This document shows positions 44,448-53,648 of a DNA stretch of 64,000 nucleotides, piece after piece. The stretch lies in contig NZ_LT984887.1 of assembly GCF_900258475.1 (NCBI RefSeq), positions 1,002,353 to 1,066,352 on the forward strand, given 5' to 3'. Position 1 is the first letter of the stretch. Every line of letters starts with the position of its first letter. The DNA is from Anaerococcus sp. Marseille-P3915 (lineage in GTDB: Bacteria; Bacillota; Clostridia; Tissierellales; Peptoniphilaceae). Made by a program: the position numbers and the translations under genes. The notes under the pieces are model-generated. The model did no database searches and was not told the DNA's origin. It worked only from the letters and a program-made list of their open reading frames with translations.

Positions 44448-45178
44448 TTTTCAACTCCATAAAAATCATATCTAGCGAAAAATATATAAGCCACTATTAT
44501 GAATATTATTGTATATAAAAATAACAATAAAAAATTTTCTTTAAAAGTAAAAATCCCACCAAATTCATTTTGCTTATATACTAGGCTTTGTTGACCTATA
44601 AATAAGTGTATGTTTGTAAGGATTGATAAGATTAAATTAACTAAAATACATAAAATAGCTATATATGTATTTGAATATAAAATTATAATTATCCCCATCC
44701 ACGTTAATAATATATTTTCAATAAGCATAGTAAAACCTATGATTAAGAAATATTTAGTACTATGATCAAATTCATAAAAGATTAATTGGGCAATAAATAT
44801 AGAAAAAAGAAAAATACCTATAAAGATTATTATATTAATACTACTTGCTATACATTTTGAAAAAAAATATTTTCGCTTAGTTTTTGCTTTAATCATAACT
44901 TGCTCTCCGTTTACAAAGTGATCTTTATTAAATATTATTATTAAGATAAAAGGGCTTAGAATATGCATGAAAATCCAAAAAATCGGAATAAAAAAATCTT
45001 CAAAATCACTTATGATACCAGCATCTATTAAGACAAAGTTAAAAATATAATTTATAATGCTTTGATTTTTATAACTTAATGATAATACAATTATTATCAA
45101 AGATATTATAAAAATGATAAAATTACAATACTTAAATTTATTAAGTTGATATTTAAAATCTCTCATTAGTAGGTTCAC
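44444..45178 (-). CDS. ABC-2-like membrane protein
   Basis: 244 aa, six membrane helices, rich in Ile and Phe, no cytoplasmic domain of size. It is the second membrane subunit for the adjacent ATPase, by operon position and by the short loop after helix 2 (FNKDHFVNGEQVMIKAKTKR) common in ABC-2 permeases. Substrate unknown. Confidence 0.75.
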   Translation of the reverse strand: MNLLMRDFKYQLNKFKYCNFIIFIISLIIIVLSLSYKNQSIINYIFNFVLIDAGIISDFEDFFIPIFWIFMHILSPFILIIIFNKDHFVNGEQVMIKAKTKRKYFFSKCIASSINIIIFIGIFLFSIFIAQLIFYEFDHSTKYFLIIGFTMLIENILLTWMGIIIILYSNTYIAILCILVNLILSILTNIHLFIGQQSLVYKQNEFGGIFTFKENFLLLFLYTIIFIIVAYIFFARYDFYGVEK

Positions 45179-45179
45179 T

Positions 45180-45974
45180 CTAATATCTCCTTTTTGCTAA
45201 CTTATACAAGTAGTAGATAGGAATTAATAATATTGTGAGTAAATATATTAAGCTTATCAGAGGGTTAGAAAAAGACATCTCGACTAATAAAGATCTTAAA
45301 CTTACTAATACAATATCTTTGTTTAATACTATGGATACAAAATAAAATATTAAAGATGCCAACAAGTCAATTACTAACACTAACAAAAATCCTATGTACT
45401 TATTGTTAAACTTAGTATTTAAATACAATGAAAATGACGCAATTAATCCGCCACCTATAAAGACTATAAATAAGTGTATGAGATGAAATAGTAAGGGTGA
45501 TTTTACAAACAAATCAGATAAGAATATAAAATTAGCAAGCCCAGCACTAATATAGTTCATTGCAAACATTGGTCTAACAAGCATCCATAATACTATATTT
45601 ATAACTAATGGCATTATAACAAACAAGCCTCCAGCTAAAAAATTATAGATGTAAGTTTTCACAATATAGGTCTTTATCGGCATTCTTATTGCAATCTGAT
45701 CTAGTATACCACAGTTCCTATCTTCTACTAAAGAATTACTTAACGGCAAACTCGCCATTATAAATGCTAAAAATGAATATATAAGGCCAGCCATGGTAAA
45801 CGTTCCTGTCATCAATAAATTCATATTCCAGCATGACTGGAGTGGATTTACGTTCAAGTAGGTTACCTGGTTATTTGAAAAATAAAAATTTAAGAAATTT
45901 ATAAAAATTATTACAAACAACATAAACATAATATTCTTTTTTCTAAAAATTTTAATTTTAAAAAAGTCACTCAT
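45180..45974 (-). CDS. ABC-2-like membrane protein
   Basis: 264 aa from the start at 45974 (MSDFFKIKIFRKKN), within an ATGAGTGA overlap with the upstream gene. An upstream in-frame start would lie deep inside that gene and lacks the membrane-protein look. Six membrane helices with SLVEDRNCGILDQIAIRMPI in the first cytoplasmic loop, typical of ABC-2 subunits. It ends one base before the next permease gene. Confidence 0.75.
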   Translation of the reverse strand: MSDFFKIKIFRKKNIMFMLFVIIFINFLNFYFSNNQVTYLNVNPLQSCWNMNLLMTGTFTMAGLIYSFLAFIMASLPLSNSLVEDRNCGILDQIAIRMPIKTYIVKTYIYNFLAGGLFVIMPLVINIVLWMLVRPMFAMNYISAGLANFIFLSDLFVKSPLLFHLIHLFIVFIGGGLIASFSLYLNTKFNNKYIGFLLVLVIDLLASLIFYFVSIVLNKDIVLVSLRSLLVEMSFSNPLISLIYLLTILLIPIYYLYKLAKRRY

Positions 45975-46515
45975 GAAAAGACCCCACATCCAAAACCTTA
46001 TAATACAGCACTCCCTCATCAAGGTAGCTTTTAAATTCGTTCTCATATAAACTATTGTCAATATATAGAAATTTATTAGTGTTTGAAATTTCTTTACTCA
46101 AATAATAATAAAAGATAAAATCTTTAGTAGCATTAGGATTAATTAAGAAGTCTTTGTCTTTATAAATTGGATTATATATGCTTTCTCCATTATTAAAATC
46201 CATATTTTGCATATAAGAGTTATCAAATTTGTCATAAAGAACCAACTTATAATATAAATCTGACAAGTCTAATATCTCTTTAGAGTTGTTTTTTATAATA
46301 AAATTTACCCCTACTACAGGATAACCATCTATACCTTTCTTGTATAAAAACGAGTCTTCAAGCTTAATAGAAAAATCCCCTAATTCAACCAATTTATCAC
46401 GAGAATATGTGTCTATTATATCTTTACTAGGATATTTTCTATTTTTATTTATTATAAATAATGCACAGATAAATAATGCTACTATACATAGTATCTTTTG
46501 ACTTTTTTTAAACAT
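45967..46515 (-). CDS. Membrane-anchored extracellular protein
   Basis: 182 aa with one N-terminal membrane helix (about 7-22) and an extracellular beta-rich domain. YPVVGVNFIIKNNSKEILDL recalls the immunoglobulin-like DUF4352/DUF5067 pattern (conserved N-N-S after a strand). That family assignment is tentative. Placed between a lipoprotein and the permeases, it may help capture a peptide or stabilise the transporter. Confidence 0.65.
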   Translation of the reverse strand: MFKKSQKILCIVALFICALFIINKNRKYPSKDIIDTYSRDKLVELGDFSIKLEDSFLYKKGIDGYPVVGVNFIIKNNSKEILDLSDLYYKLVLYDKFDNSYMQNMDFNNGESIYNPIYKDKDFLINPNATKDFIFYYYLSKEISNTNKFLYIDNSLYENEFKSYLDEGVLYYKVLDVGSFHE

Positions 46516-46516
46516 C

Positions 46517-47170
46517 TCAATTATCCCTTAACTCATCTAAGTTGCTTACCTCTTCCATATTATTTAGAGAATTTATGTATTTATCATATACTTCATCTAC
46601 ATTATTTGAATGATGTTCAAGTTTTGTAACCACTTCATTTCCTTTACTTAGATACTTAGATTCAATTAAATATAAATTATTCTTATCATAAATCTTGTAA
46701 GTACCATCACTAAAATTTATAAATATATGGTCATCTTTAGTAAATAAATCAAAACTACCTTTGTGATATAGATTTTGATAAAAATAATTTACATTATCTT
46801 CATTTTCTATATTATTTCCAGCAACTGCACCTATCATGCTACAATACTTATTATTCTCTGGGTTGATATAGGTTAGCCTATCCTTTTTCTTTAAGCTTAT
46901 TATGCCAGAATTATCAATTGTAATATCGATATCATCAGTATGCCCATAAATATATTTAAAAAGTAGCTTACCATCACTAAGTCTATAAGTAGCATATTCG
47001 TAAAATCCATAGTCGATATTATTAGCTAATTTATCTAAAATTTCTTTTTCTCCTGATCCTCTATCCGCTAATACTTCTTCCCTAAATTGACTTAGGTCAT
47101 CATTCTTGACACAAGATGTGAGAGATACTGAAATAAAAAATAACATTACTATATAAGTGATTTTTTTCAT
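46517..47170 (-). CDS. Lipoprotein of the ABC operon
   Basis: 217 aa from the ATG at 47170, which has GAGGAAA upstream and gives a proper lipoprotein signal MKKITYIVMLFFISVSLTSC. A longer in-frame reading from 47263 is not supported. The mature domain is hydrophilic with no recognised family. It ends one base before the 182-aa gene. Probably a substrate-binding or immunity protein of this transporter; that is inference. Confidence 0.78.
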   Translation of the reverse strand: MKKITYIVMLFFISVSLTSCVKNDDLSQFREEVLADRGSGEKEILDKLANNIDYGFYEYATYRLSDGKLLFKYIYGHTDDIDITIDNSGIISLKKKDRLTYINPENNKYCSMIGAVAGNNIENEDNVNYFYQNLYHKGSFDLFTKDDHIFINFSDGTYKIYDKNNLYLIESKYLSKGNEVVTKLEHHSNNVDEVYDKYINSLNNMEEVSNLDELRDN

Positions 47171-47241
47171 ATTTTCCTCGAATCTAATTACTATAAAAAT
47201 ATATAAGGAAATAAATAGGAAAGGTTTTTTATATAAATTCT

Positions 47242-47669
47242 CTAATAAGAGTCTGGCGACCAAAAACCACTAGCATCAGCTGTACCAAAAGTATGATATT
47301 TTTGTCCTCTGATCCTTGCAGATGAAGGTGTTTTCCATTTTTCGTAGTCTTCTCTAATATTGCTACGTAGGTAATATATGCCTGGTTTTGTAACATAAGT
47401 AATAGGAGTGTACGTTGACTCGCTTGTATCCCCTCTTACTGCTGCTAATTTTAGTGCCTTACTTACATTTATCCTCTTTATTTCACAGTAGATTGGAGTT
47501 TTTTCTAATTTTGGGCGACTGGATGTATACTGAGTAAAATCAGCCCTACCTAACTGGAATGAAAAAGACCAATCTTCATGATTTTCATCTGTAGCATAAA
47601 CATTTCCTAGTGCTGGAATTCCTATTAAAGTAATGTGAGTGCTAAAACTTTATATTTTGATTTTTTCAT
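47242..47669 (-). pseudogene. Frameshifted small exported protein (DUF2712-like)
   Basis: GGAGGG six bases before ATG 47669 starts a signal peptide (MKKSKYKVLALTLL) that hits TAA after 14 codons. One extra T at the TTT in that stop region restores a frame continuing IGIPALGNVYATDENHEDW to a stop at 47242, about 142 residues ending SGFWSPDSY. A signal plus an aromatic, Tyr/Arg-rich mature part ending near GFWSPDS recalls DUF2712 proteins found with bacteriocin-type ABC operons. The family call is weak; the frameshift is clear. Confidence 0.65.
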
Positions 47670-47714
47670 ATCTTTCCCTCCATCCTTTCCTATTTAATTT
47701 CCTTAATTACAAAT

Positions 47715-47742
47715 ATTATACTTTTTTTAAAATTTAACGCAA
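47715..47742 (-). promoter_or_regulatory. Promoter of the peptide-type ABC operon
   Basis: TTGCGT (47742-47737), 16 bases, TATAAT (47720-47715), followed by an AAGGATGGAGGG leader into the frameshifted exported-protein gene. Confidence 0.75.
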
Positions 47743-47785
47743 ACATTTTCCTGTTTTACATAGTATATTTAGTCAACGTAACTCT

Positions 47786-48364
47786 TTATCTTTTATCTAG
47801 AATTAGCTCAAAGGCTAAAATTTTTAGTTCCTTATCTTCTTCAGTCATTTTTTTAAGGTCTTCTTTTGTTATATTTTTTATATCAATATCCTTATCATCC
47901 TTGGACATACCGACAAAGACAATATTTGATTCCTTATCTTTTATATCAGCTTGGTCTAGCCAATAAGTCTTGTTAAAATAGTCCTTGTCCATAGCGGAAT
48001 CTGACTTATAACTTGTATTATAAGTAACTTTATCTCCTTCTATCCAAAGGTCGATATAGGAATTTTCATTAAAACCAATACCAAGCAAAGAATTTTCTTT
48101 AGCATCACTTAATGGTCCATCTACAAAGTTAGAAACTTCCCCGTCTTTTATAGCAAATAAGTTCATTTCTAGTTTTTCTGTATCAAGTCCTTTTAGGGAA
48201 TATGTGTTATAGGCAAAGTCTAATTTCTTTTCTTCGCCAACATATTCTAGCGCATCCACATCAGTCTTAGTCTGGCTTATTTTTGCACCTTCTTCTAGAT
48301 TAGCTTCCTTATTGCAGCCTGTAATAGCAAGGGCTAAGGCCCATATCAGTAAAAACTTTTTCAT
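47786..48364 (-). CDS. Lipoprotein, paralogue B
   Basis: 192 aa from the ATG at 48364, with GGAGG five bases upstream. Lipoprotein signal MKKFLLIWALALAITGC. LDFAYNTYSLKG and the C-terminal LKILAFELILDKR align with lipoprotein A, so the two and the 43.7-kb remnant are paralogues spread around the ABC operon. Function unknown. Confidence 0.83.
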   Translation of the reverse strand: MKKFLLIWALALAITGCNKEANLEEGAKISQTKTDVDALEYVGEEKKLDFAYNTYSLKGLDTEKLEMNLFAIKDGEVSNFVDGPLSDAKENSLLGIGFNENSYIDLWIEGDKVTYNTSYKSDSAMDKDYFNKTYWLDQADIKDKESNIVFVGMSKDDKDIDIKNITKEDLKKMTEEDKELKILAFELILDKR

Positions 48365-48436
48365 CACATCCTCCTTTATCTTGTTACTTATATAATACCC
48401 AAAATTTTTTTTAAAAAAGGATTTCCTAAATAATTC

Positions 48437-48459
48437 AAAAAAAGCGGCCGGAGCCGCTT
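48437..48459 (-). terminator. Terminator after the fhs-distal small gene
   Basis: AAGCGGC-TCCG-GCCGCTT stem-loop on the minus strand followed by seven T. It ends the purine operon side and is similar to the terminator next to the ORF-less intron. Confidence 0.9.
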
Positions 48460-48467
48460 GTAAATTT

Positions 48468-48665
48468 TTATAAAATCATTAATAAGAAGATGATTAAAAG
48501 GACCATTAAAACCTTGGCACCCAAGGGCAAGATTTTAACTTCTTTTTCCCAATCTGTGCTCTTATACATTTTTTGCTCGTCTATATATGAACTTGTAAAG
48601 GACAAAGATTTTATATAATAGGTTAAATTTTCCTTAAATTTAATGATTTTATCTTTCAACTTCAA
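48468..48665 (-). CDS. Small single-pass membrane protein
   Basis: 65 aa with a C-terminal membrane helix (about 48-65) and a basic cytoplasmic part. No family recognised. It lies 15 bases after fhs and before a terminator, so it is likely the last gene of the purine transcript. Whether it has a role in that pathway is unknown. Confidence 0.6.
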   Translation of the reverse strand: MKLKDKIIKFKENLTYYIKSLSFTSSYIDEQKMYKSTDWEKEVKILPLGAKVLMVLLIIFLLMIL

Positions 48666-48680
48666 TCCTTTTTGTATTTT

Positions 48681-50324
48681 CTAGAATAAGTTGATTATAT
48701 TTTCATTTTCATCAAGGTCTATGTCCAAAGCATTTGGATGTTTTGGTAGGCCTGGCATGGTTAGGACCTTATTGAGGTAGGCAACTATAAATCTTGCTCC
48801 CGTTTTGATCTTGATATCAGAAACAGTTATTTCAAAACCTTCTGGTCTGCCCTTGATTTTGCCATCATCTGTTAGGGATGCTGGAGTTTTTGCCATACAT
48901 ATTGGGTCATTTCTGTAGCCAAGTTCGTCGATTTTATCAAGGACCGCCCTTGCCTCGTCTGTAAAATTAACCTTGGCAGCGCCGTAGATTTCCTTGGCGA
49001 TTGTATTGATTTTCTCTTCTGTTGATAGGTCGTCCTCATAAAGAAGTTTTACTTCTTCGCTATTTTCTTCAACTAATTTTACAAGTTTATTAGCAAGGTC
49101 AATCGCACCTTCACCGCCCTTGGCCCATACTTGGGTTAGGGAAAATTCTACGCCAAAGTCTTTTGCCCATTCTTCCATAAATTTAATTTCAGCTTCCGTA
49201 TCTGTAACAAATTCATTAAGGGCAACTATTACTGGTAAGTTGTACTTTCTCATGTTTTCTACGTGCTTTTCAAGGTTTTTAACCCCTTCTTTTAGGGCAT
49301 CAAGATTTTCTTCTGTTAAGTTTGCTTCATCAACTCCACCGTGAAGTTTTAAAGCCTTGATTGTTGCAACTACTACAGCTGCCTTTGGTCTTAGGCCTGA
49401 TGCCCTACATTTGATGTCTAAAAATTTCTCCGCACCTAAATCTGCACCGAAACCTGCTTCTGTTATTACATAATCAGAGTATTTAAGGGCTGTTTTTGTA
49501 GCTATAACTGAGTTACAACCGTGGGCAATATTTGCAAAAGGACCGCCGTGGATGATAGCTGGGTTATTTTCTAAAGTTTGGACAAGGTTTGGATTTATAG
49601 CATCTTTAAGTATGGCTGTAATTACACCTTGGATTTTTAAATCTCTTACAAAAATCGGCTCATCATCTTCGTTATAACCAATCATTATATCAGCAATTCT
49701 ATTTCTTAGATCTTCTAAATCTTCTGCTAGGCATAAAATAGCCATAATCTCACTTGCAACTGTGATATCAAACGAAGAATCTCTTTCGTCCTTGCCATTG
49801 GCATTGATTTTAATTCTTCTAAGGGCCCTTTCGTTCATGTCCATGACATAGTTGAATAAAACTTCCTTAAATTTAAGTTCATTGCCCTGGAAGATGTGAT
49901 TATTAATCAGTGCCATAATTGCATTATGGGCAGATGTTATAGCGTGGAAGTCTCCATTAAAGTGTAGGTTAATCTCTTCCATTGGTACAACTTGAGCAAA
50001 ACCACCGCCTGTAGCCCCGCCCTTTCTGCCAAGAACTGGGCCAAATGATGGCTCTCTTAATGCAACTGTTGATTTCTTTCCGATTTTGTTTAGGCCATCA
50101 GAAAGCCCAACTGTTACAGTTGACTTACCCTCACCGCTTGATGTAGGGTTGATAGATGTGACTAAAACTAAATTTTCTGATAGCTTATCAAAATCTGGCT
50201 TTCTAATTTTTGCCTTGTACTGGCCATATTTGATTAAATTTTCTTCAGAAATATTTATTTTCCCTGCAACATCTTCGATTTTTTCTTTCTTTGCCGCGAG
50301 CGATATCTCATAATCTGTCTTCAT
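48681..50324 (-). CDS. fhs: Formate-tetrahydrofolate ligase
   Basis: 547 aa, full length. Makes 10-formyl-THF from formate, THF and ATP. Signatures: TSINPTSSGEGKSTVTVGL (P-loop), the glycine-rich GRKGGATGGGFAQVVPME, AITSAHNAIMALI and NPAIIHGGPFANIAHGCNS. Its ATG directly follows the purD stop. Placement here supplies the one-carbon donor used by PurN and PurH, so purine synthesis and formate activation are co-expressed. Confidence 0.97.
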   Translation of the reverse strand: MKTDYEISLAAKKEKIEDVAGKINISEENLIKYGQYKAKIRKPDFDKLSENLVLVTSINPTSSGEGKSTVTVGLSDGLNKIGKKSTVALREPSFGPVLGRKGGATGGGFAQVVPMEEINLHFNGDFHAITSAHNAIMALINNHIFQGNELKFKEVLFNYVMDMNERALRRIKINANGKDERDSSFDITVASEIMAILCLAEDLEDLRNRIADIMIGYNEDDEPIFVRDLKIQGVITAILKDAINPNLVQTLENNPAIIHGGPFANIAHGCNSVIATKTALKYSDYVITEAGFGADLGAEKFLDIKCRASGLRPKAAVVVATIKALKLHGGVDEANLTEENLDALKEGVKNLEKHVENMRKYNLPVIVALNEFVTDTEAEIKFMEEWAKDFGVEFSLTQVWAKGGEGAIDLANKLVKLVEENSEEVKLLYEDDLSTEEKINTIAKEIYGAAKVNFTDEARAVLDKIDELGYRNDPICMAKTPASLTDDGKIKGRPEGFEITVSDIKIKTGARFIVAYLNKVLTMPGLPKHPNALDIDLDENENIINLF

Positions 50325-51569
50325 TTATACCTCCTCTAGGGACATATGACCTATGTCCTTTCTGAAAAATAGGTTGTCACACTCTATTTTTTCTATATCT
50401 TCATAGGCTTTCTTGTAAGCCTGGCTCAAATTGTCTGCCTTAGAACATACTATTAGGACCCTTCCACCATTTGTGAGAATTTTTCCATCTTCGGCCTTCG
50501 TTCCCATATGAAATACATGAGAATCTACCTTTTCTAGGCCCTTAATTTCAAATCCCTTTGCATAGCTTTCTGGATAGCCCTTTGATGCCATGACTACTCC
50601 AATATAGGCAGCATCATCAAATTCCACTTCAAAATCCTTGCCATCAATCACCTTCTCTGCTATATCATAAAGGTTTGATTTCATAGCCAAAAGCAGGATT
50701 TCTGTTTCTGGATCGCCAAATCTAACATTATATTCTATAGTCTTAATTCCGTCTTTGGTTTTCATAAGACCTGCAAATAATATACCCTTAAATTCCCTTT
50801 TTTCCTTGATCATAGCCTTGGCAGTTGGCCTTAGGATTTTTTCCATGGCCTCGTCTATGTCAGCCTGATTTATGTGTTTAATAGGCATATAGACGCCCAT
50901 GCCGCCAGTATTTGGCCCCTTATCGCCATCAAAGGCCCTCTTGTGGTCTTGGACAATCTTCATTGGCACGACCTTTTCGCCAGATACAAAGGCTAGGAGG
51001 GAAAATTCCTCACCTTCAAGGAATTCTTCAATTACAACTTCATTTCCAGCCTCGGCAAATTTTTGATTGACCATGATTTCTTTAAGGGCATCTTTGGCCA
51101 TATCATAGTTTTCAGCTATTATTACACCCTTGCCGGCAGCTAGGCCATCAGCTTTAATTACAAGTGGAAAGCTAGAATTTTTGATATAAGCTAGAGCCTT
51201 TTCATAAGATGTAAAAATTTCATAGGCTGCAGTTGGGATTCCATATCTTTTCATAAGATCCTTGGCAAAGGACTTGGATCCTTCCAAGATAGCCGCTTTC
51301 TTGTTTGGCCCAAAGACTCTGATATTTTCTTTTTCTAAAATATCTACAATCCCATCTACAAGATAGGCTTCTGGGCCTACAAATACTAAGTCGATATTTT
51401 CTCTTTTACAAAAGCTTGCTATTTGATCATTTTTTAAATCAACACACTTCCCAAATTCAGCAACACCTGGGTTTTCACCGACCATAAAAATTTCATGGCC
51501 TTCCTTATATAATTTGTAAGAAATGGCAGCTTCCCTACCGCCATTTCCCAATACTAGTACTCTTGCCAT
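50325..51569 (-). CDS. purD: Phosphoribosylamine-glycine ligase
   Basis: 414 aa. ATP-grasp enzyme joining glycine to phosphoribosylamine. The start MARVLVLGNGGREAAI at 51569, one base after the purH stop, is chosen over a longer frame that runs into purH. ATP-grasp features: KADGLAAGKGVIIA, EEFLEGEEFSLLAFV, GPNTGGMGVYMP and FNVRFGDPETE-type YNVRFGDPETEILL. Complete. Confidence 0.97.
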   Translation of the reverse strand: MARVLVLGNGGREAAISYKLYKEGHEIFMVGENPGVAEFGKCVDLKNDQIASFCKRENIDLVFVGPEAYLVDGIVDILEKENIRVFGPNKKAAILEGSKSFAKDLMKRYGIPTAAYEIFTSYEKALAYIKNSSFPLVIKADGLAAGKGVIIAENYDMAKDALKEIMVNQKFAEAGNEVVIEEFLEGEEFSLLAFVSGEKVVPMKIVQDHKRAFDGDKGPNTGGMGVYMPIKHINQADIDEAMEKILRPTAKAMIKEKREFKGILFAGLMKTKDGIKTIEYNVRFGDPETEILLLAMKSNLYDIAEKVIDGKDFEVEFDDAAYIGVVMASKGYPESYAKGFEIKGLEKVDSHVFHMGTKAEDGKILTNGGRVLIVCSKADNLSQAYKKAYEDIEKIECDNLFFRKDIGHMSLEEV

Positions 51570-51570
51570 A

Positions 51571-53088
51571 TTAATGTTTAAAGTGACGCATGCCAGTAAA
51601 TACCATGGATATGCCGTTTTCATTACAAGCGTCGATTGATTCCTGGTCACGAATTGAACCACCTGGTTGGATGATGGCTTTTATATCGTGTTTAGCAGCC
51701 TCATCAACACTGTCCCTGAATGGGAAGAAAGCATCTGAAGCAAGGACACATCCCTTAGCCTTGTCACCTGCTTGTTTGAAGGCAATTTCAGCTGCACCGA
51801 CCCTGTTCATTTGACCTGCGCCAACACCTACTGTCTGACCGTCTTTGGCAAGTAGGATAGCATTTGATTTTACGTGTTTTACAATCTTATAGGCAAATTC
51901 TAAGTCTTTTAGGTCCTCTTGGCTGACCTTTGTTTCTGTAACTGTTTCAAGCTTGTCATAAACAGAATCATCATAGTCTTGAACAAGAATTCCACCCCTT
52001 ACAGATTTTATTAATTTAGGATTTTTATTAGTTTTCTTTGGAATCTTATAGATTCTTACGTTTTTCTTCTTTTCTAGAATCTCTAGAGCCTCATCTTCAT
52101 AATCGTAGGCAAGGATTATTTCTAGGAAGATTTCGTGCATTTTTTCTGCAGTTTGCTTGTCAACTGTACCATTTATAGCTACTATTCCACCAAAGATTGA
52201 AACTGGGTCTGCCTCAAAAGCCCTAGTCCATGCATCAAATACGGTTTTGCCTGTTGCAACTCCACATGGATTCATGTGTTTTAAGCCAACACATACAGTT
52301 TCATCAAATTCTTGTAAAATATCAAGGGCTGCTGAGGCATCTTGGATATTGTTATAAGACATCTTTTTGCCATGTAATTGGACGCAATCCTTTAGGGAAT
52401 AAGAAACTTCCTCATCTGATACATAAAAGGCAGCCTTTTGGTGTGGGTTTTCCCCATATCTTAGCTCATCTTCTAGAGTGTAAGTTAGGGTTAATTTTTC
52501 ATTCTCGCCATTAATAGAATTAAAATAAGAAGCTATTAGGCCATCGTATTGGGCTGTTTTGTTAAAAACTTTTCCTGCTAGTCTTTGTCTTGTTTCAAGG
52601 CTTGTCTCGCCATTTTCTTCTAATTCTTTAATGATTTTTGGATAATCTTCTTTCTCAGTTACAACTGTCACAAATTTATAATTTTTGGCAGCAGACCTAA
52701 GCATAGAAGGACCACCGATATCTATATTTTCGATAATTTCCTCATGGGTCACACCATCTTTGGCTAGGGTTTCTGCAAAAGGATAGAGGTTGACACAAAC
52801 TAGGTCAATGTATGAGATGTCATTAGCCTTAAGCTCTGATACATGGCCCTCATTATCTCTTTTTGAAAGAAGTCCTCCGTGAACTTTTGGGTGGAGGGTC
52901 TTAACCCTGCCTTCTAAAATTTCTGGAAAACCAGTGTAGTCTTCTATAGAAATGCAATCTACTCCTGCCTCTCTTAGGTGGTTTAAAGTTCCACCAGTAG
53001 AGATTATTTCAAAACCATTTGCTACAAGGCCCTTAGCAAAATCTGCCACTCCTGTCTTATCACTTACGCTTATTAAAGCTCTTTTCAT
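51571..53088 (-). CDS. purH: AICAR transformylase / IMP cyclohydrolase
   Basis: 505 aa, bifunctional, last two steps to IMP. The N-terminal MGS-like cyclohydrolase has ALISVSDKTG and VKTLHPKVHGGLL. The AICARFT domain has LRYGENPHQKAAFY and the catalytic KHMNPCGVATG. C-terminal DAFFPFRDSVD and IQPGGSIRDQE are typical. Its ATG overlaps the purN stop by 4 bp. Confidence 0.97.
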   Translation of the reverse strand: MKRALISVSDKTGVADFAKGLVANGFEIISTGGTLNHLREAGVDCISIEDYTGFPEILEGRVKTLHPKVHGGLLSKRDNEGHVSELKANDISYIDLVCVNLYPFAETLAKDGVTHEEIIENIDIGGPSMLRSAAKNYKFVTVVTEKEDYPKIIKELEENGETSLETRQRLAGKVFNKTAQYDGLIASYFNSINGENEKLTLTYTLEDELRYGENPHQKAAFYVSDEEVSYSLKDCVQLHGKKMSYNNIQDASAALDILQEFDETVCVGLKHMNPCGVATGKTVFDAWTRAFEADPVSIFGGIVAINGTVDKQTAEKMHEIFLEIILAYDYEDEALEILEKKKNVRIYKIPKKTNKNPKLIKSVRGGILVQDYDDSVYDKLETVTETKVSQEDLKDLEFAYKIVKHVKSNAILLAKDGQTVGVGAGQMNRVGAAEIAFKQAGDKAKGCVLASDAFFPFRDSVDEAAKHDIKAIIQPGGSIRDQESIDACNENGISMVFTGMRHFKH

Positions 53089-53648
53089 TTTTCCCCCTTT
53101 AGGATTTCTGCTGCTGTCTTTATATAAAGCCTATGCTCTATATCATGCACCTGGCTTTCTATTTCATCTAGACTCTTACTATAGTCAACCTTAAACTTAT
53201 CTTGGGCTAGGATTTCTCCACCGTCTATTTCTTCATTTACATAATGGATGGTAACTCCAATGTATTCTTCCTTTGCTTCATAGGCTCTCTTAATTGATTC
53301 TATTCCCTTGTATTTAGGAAGAAGTGAAGGGTGGATATTTATGACCTTACCCTTATAAGCTTCAAGAAAATCTTTAGAAAGAATCCTCATATAACCAGCT
53401 AGAAAGATGTAATCCAGCTCTTTTATTTTTTCTAAAATTTCTTTTTCATAGGCCGCTTTGTTTTCATATTCTTTTGGATTAAAAACGAAGCATTCTATAT
53501 TTTTATCTTCTGCTCTTTTTATAACTCTAGCACCTGGATTATCACAAACCATAATTTTTATATCAGCAAGACTTTTTATTTCATCTGAACTTGCTAAGGC
53601 TTCAAAATTTGTACCAGTGCCTGAAGCAAAGATTCCTATTTTTTTCAT
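53085..53648 (-). CDS. purN: GAR transformylase
   Basis: 187 aa. Transfers formyl from 10-formyl-THF to GAR. Motifs: [21 protein letters not shown], the catalytic Asn/His in [13 protein letters not shown], and Asp in [13 protein letters not shown]. 4-bp overlaps with purM and purH on either side. Confidence 0.97.
   Translation of the reverse strand: MKKIGIFASGTGTNFEALASSDEIKSLADIKIMVCDNPGARVIKRAEDKNIECFVFNPKEYENKAAYEKEILEKIKELDYIFLAGYMRILSKDFLEAYKGKVINIHPSLLPKYKGIESIKRAYEAKEEYIGVTIHYVNEEIDGGEILAQDKFKVDYSKSLDEIESQVHDIEHRLYIKTAAEILKGEK

Noticed and set aside
47171..47263. N-terminal extension of the ABC-operon lipoprotein
   Set aside because: The longer frame lacks a ribosome binding site and buries the lipoprotein signal; the ATG at 47170 has GAGGAAA and a clean lipobox.
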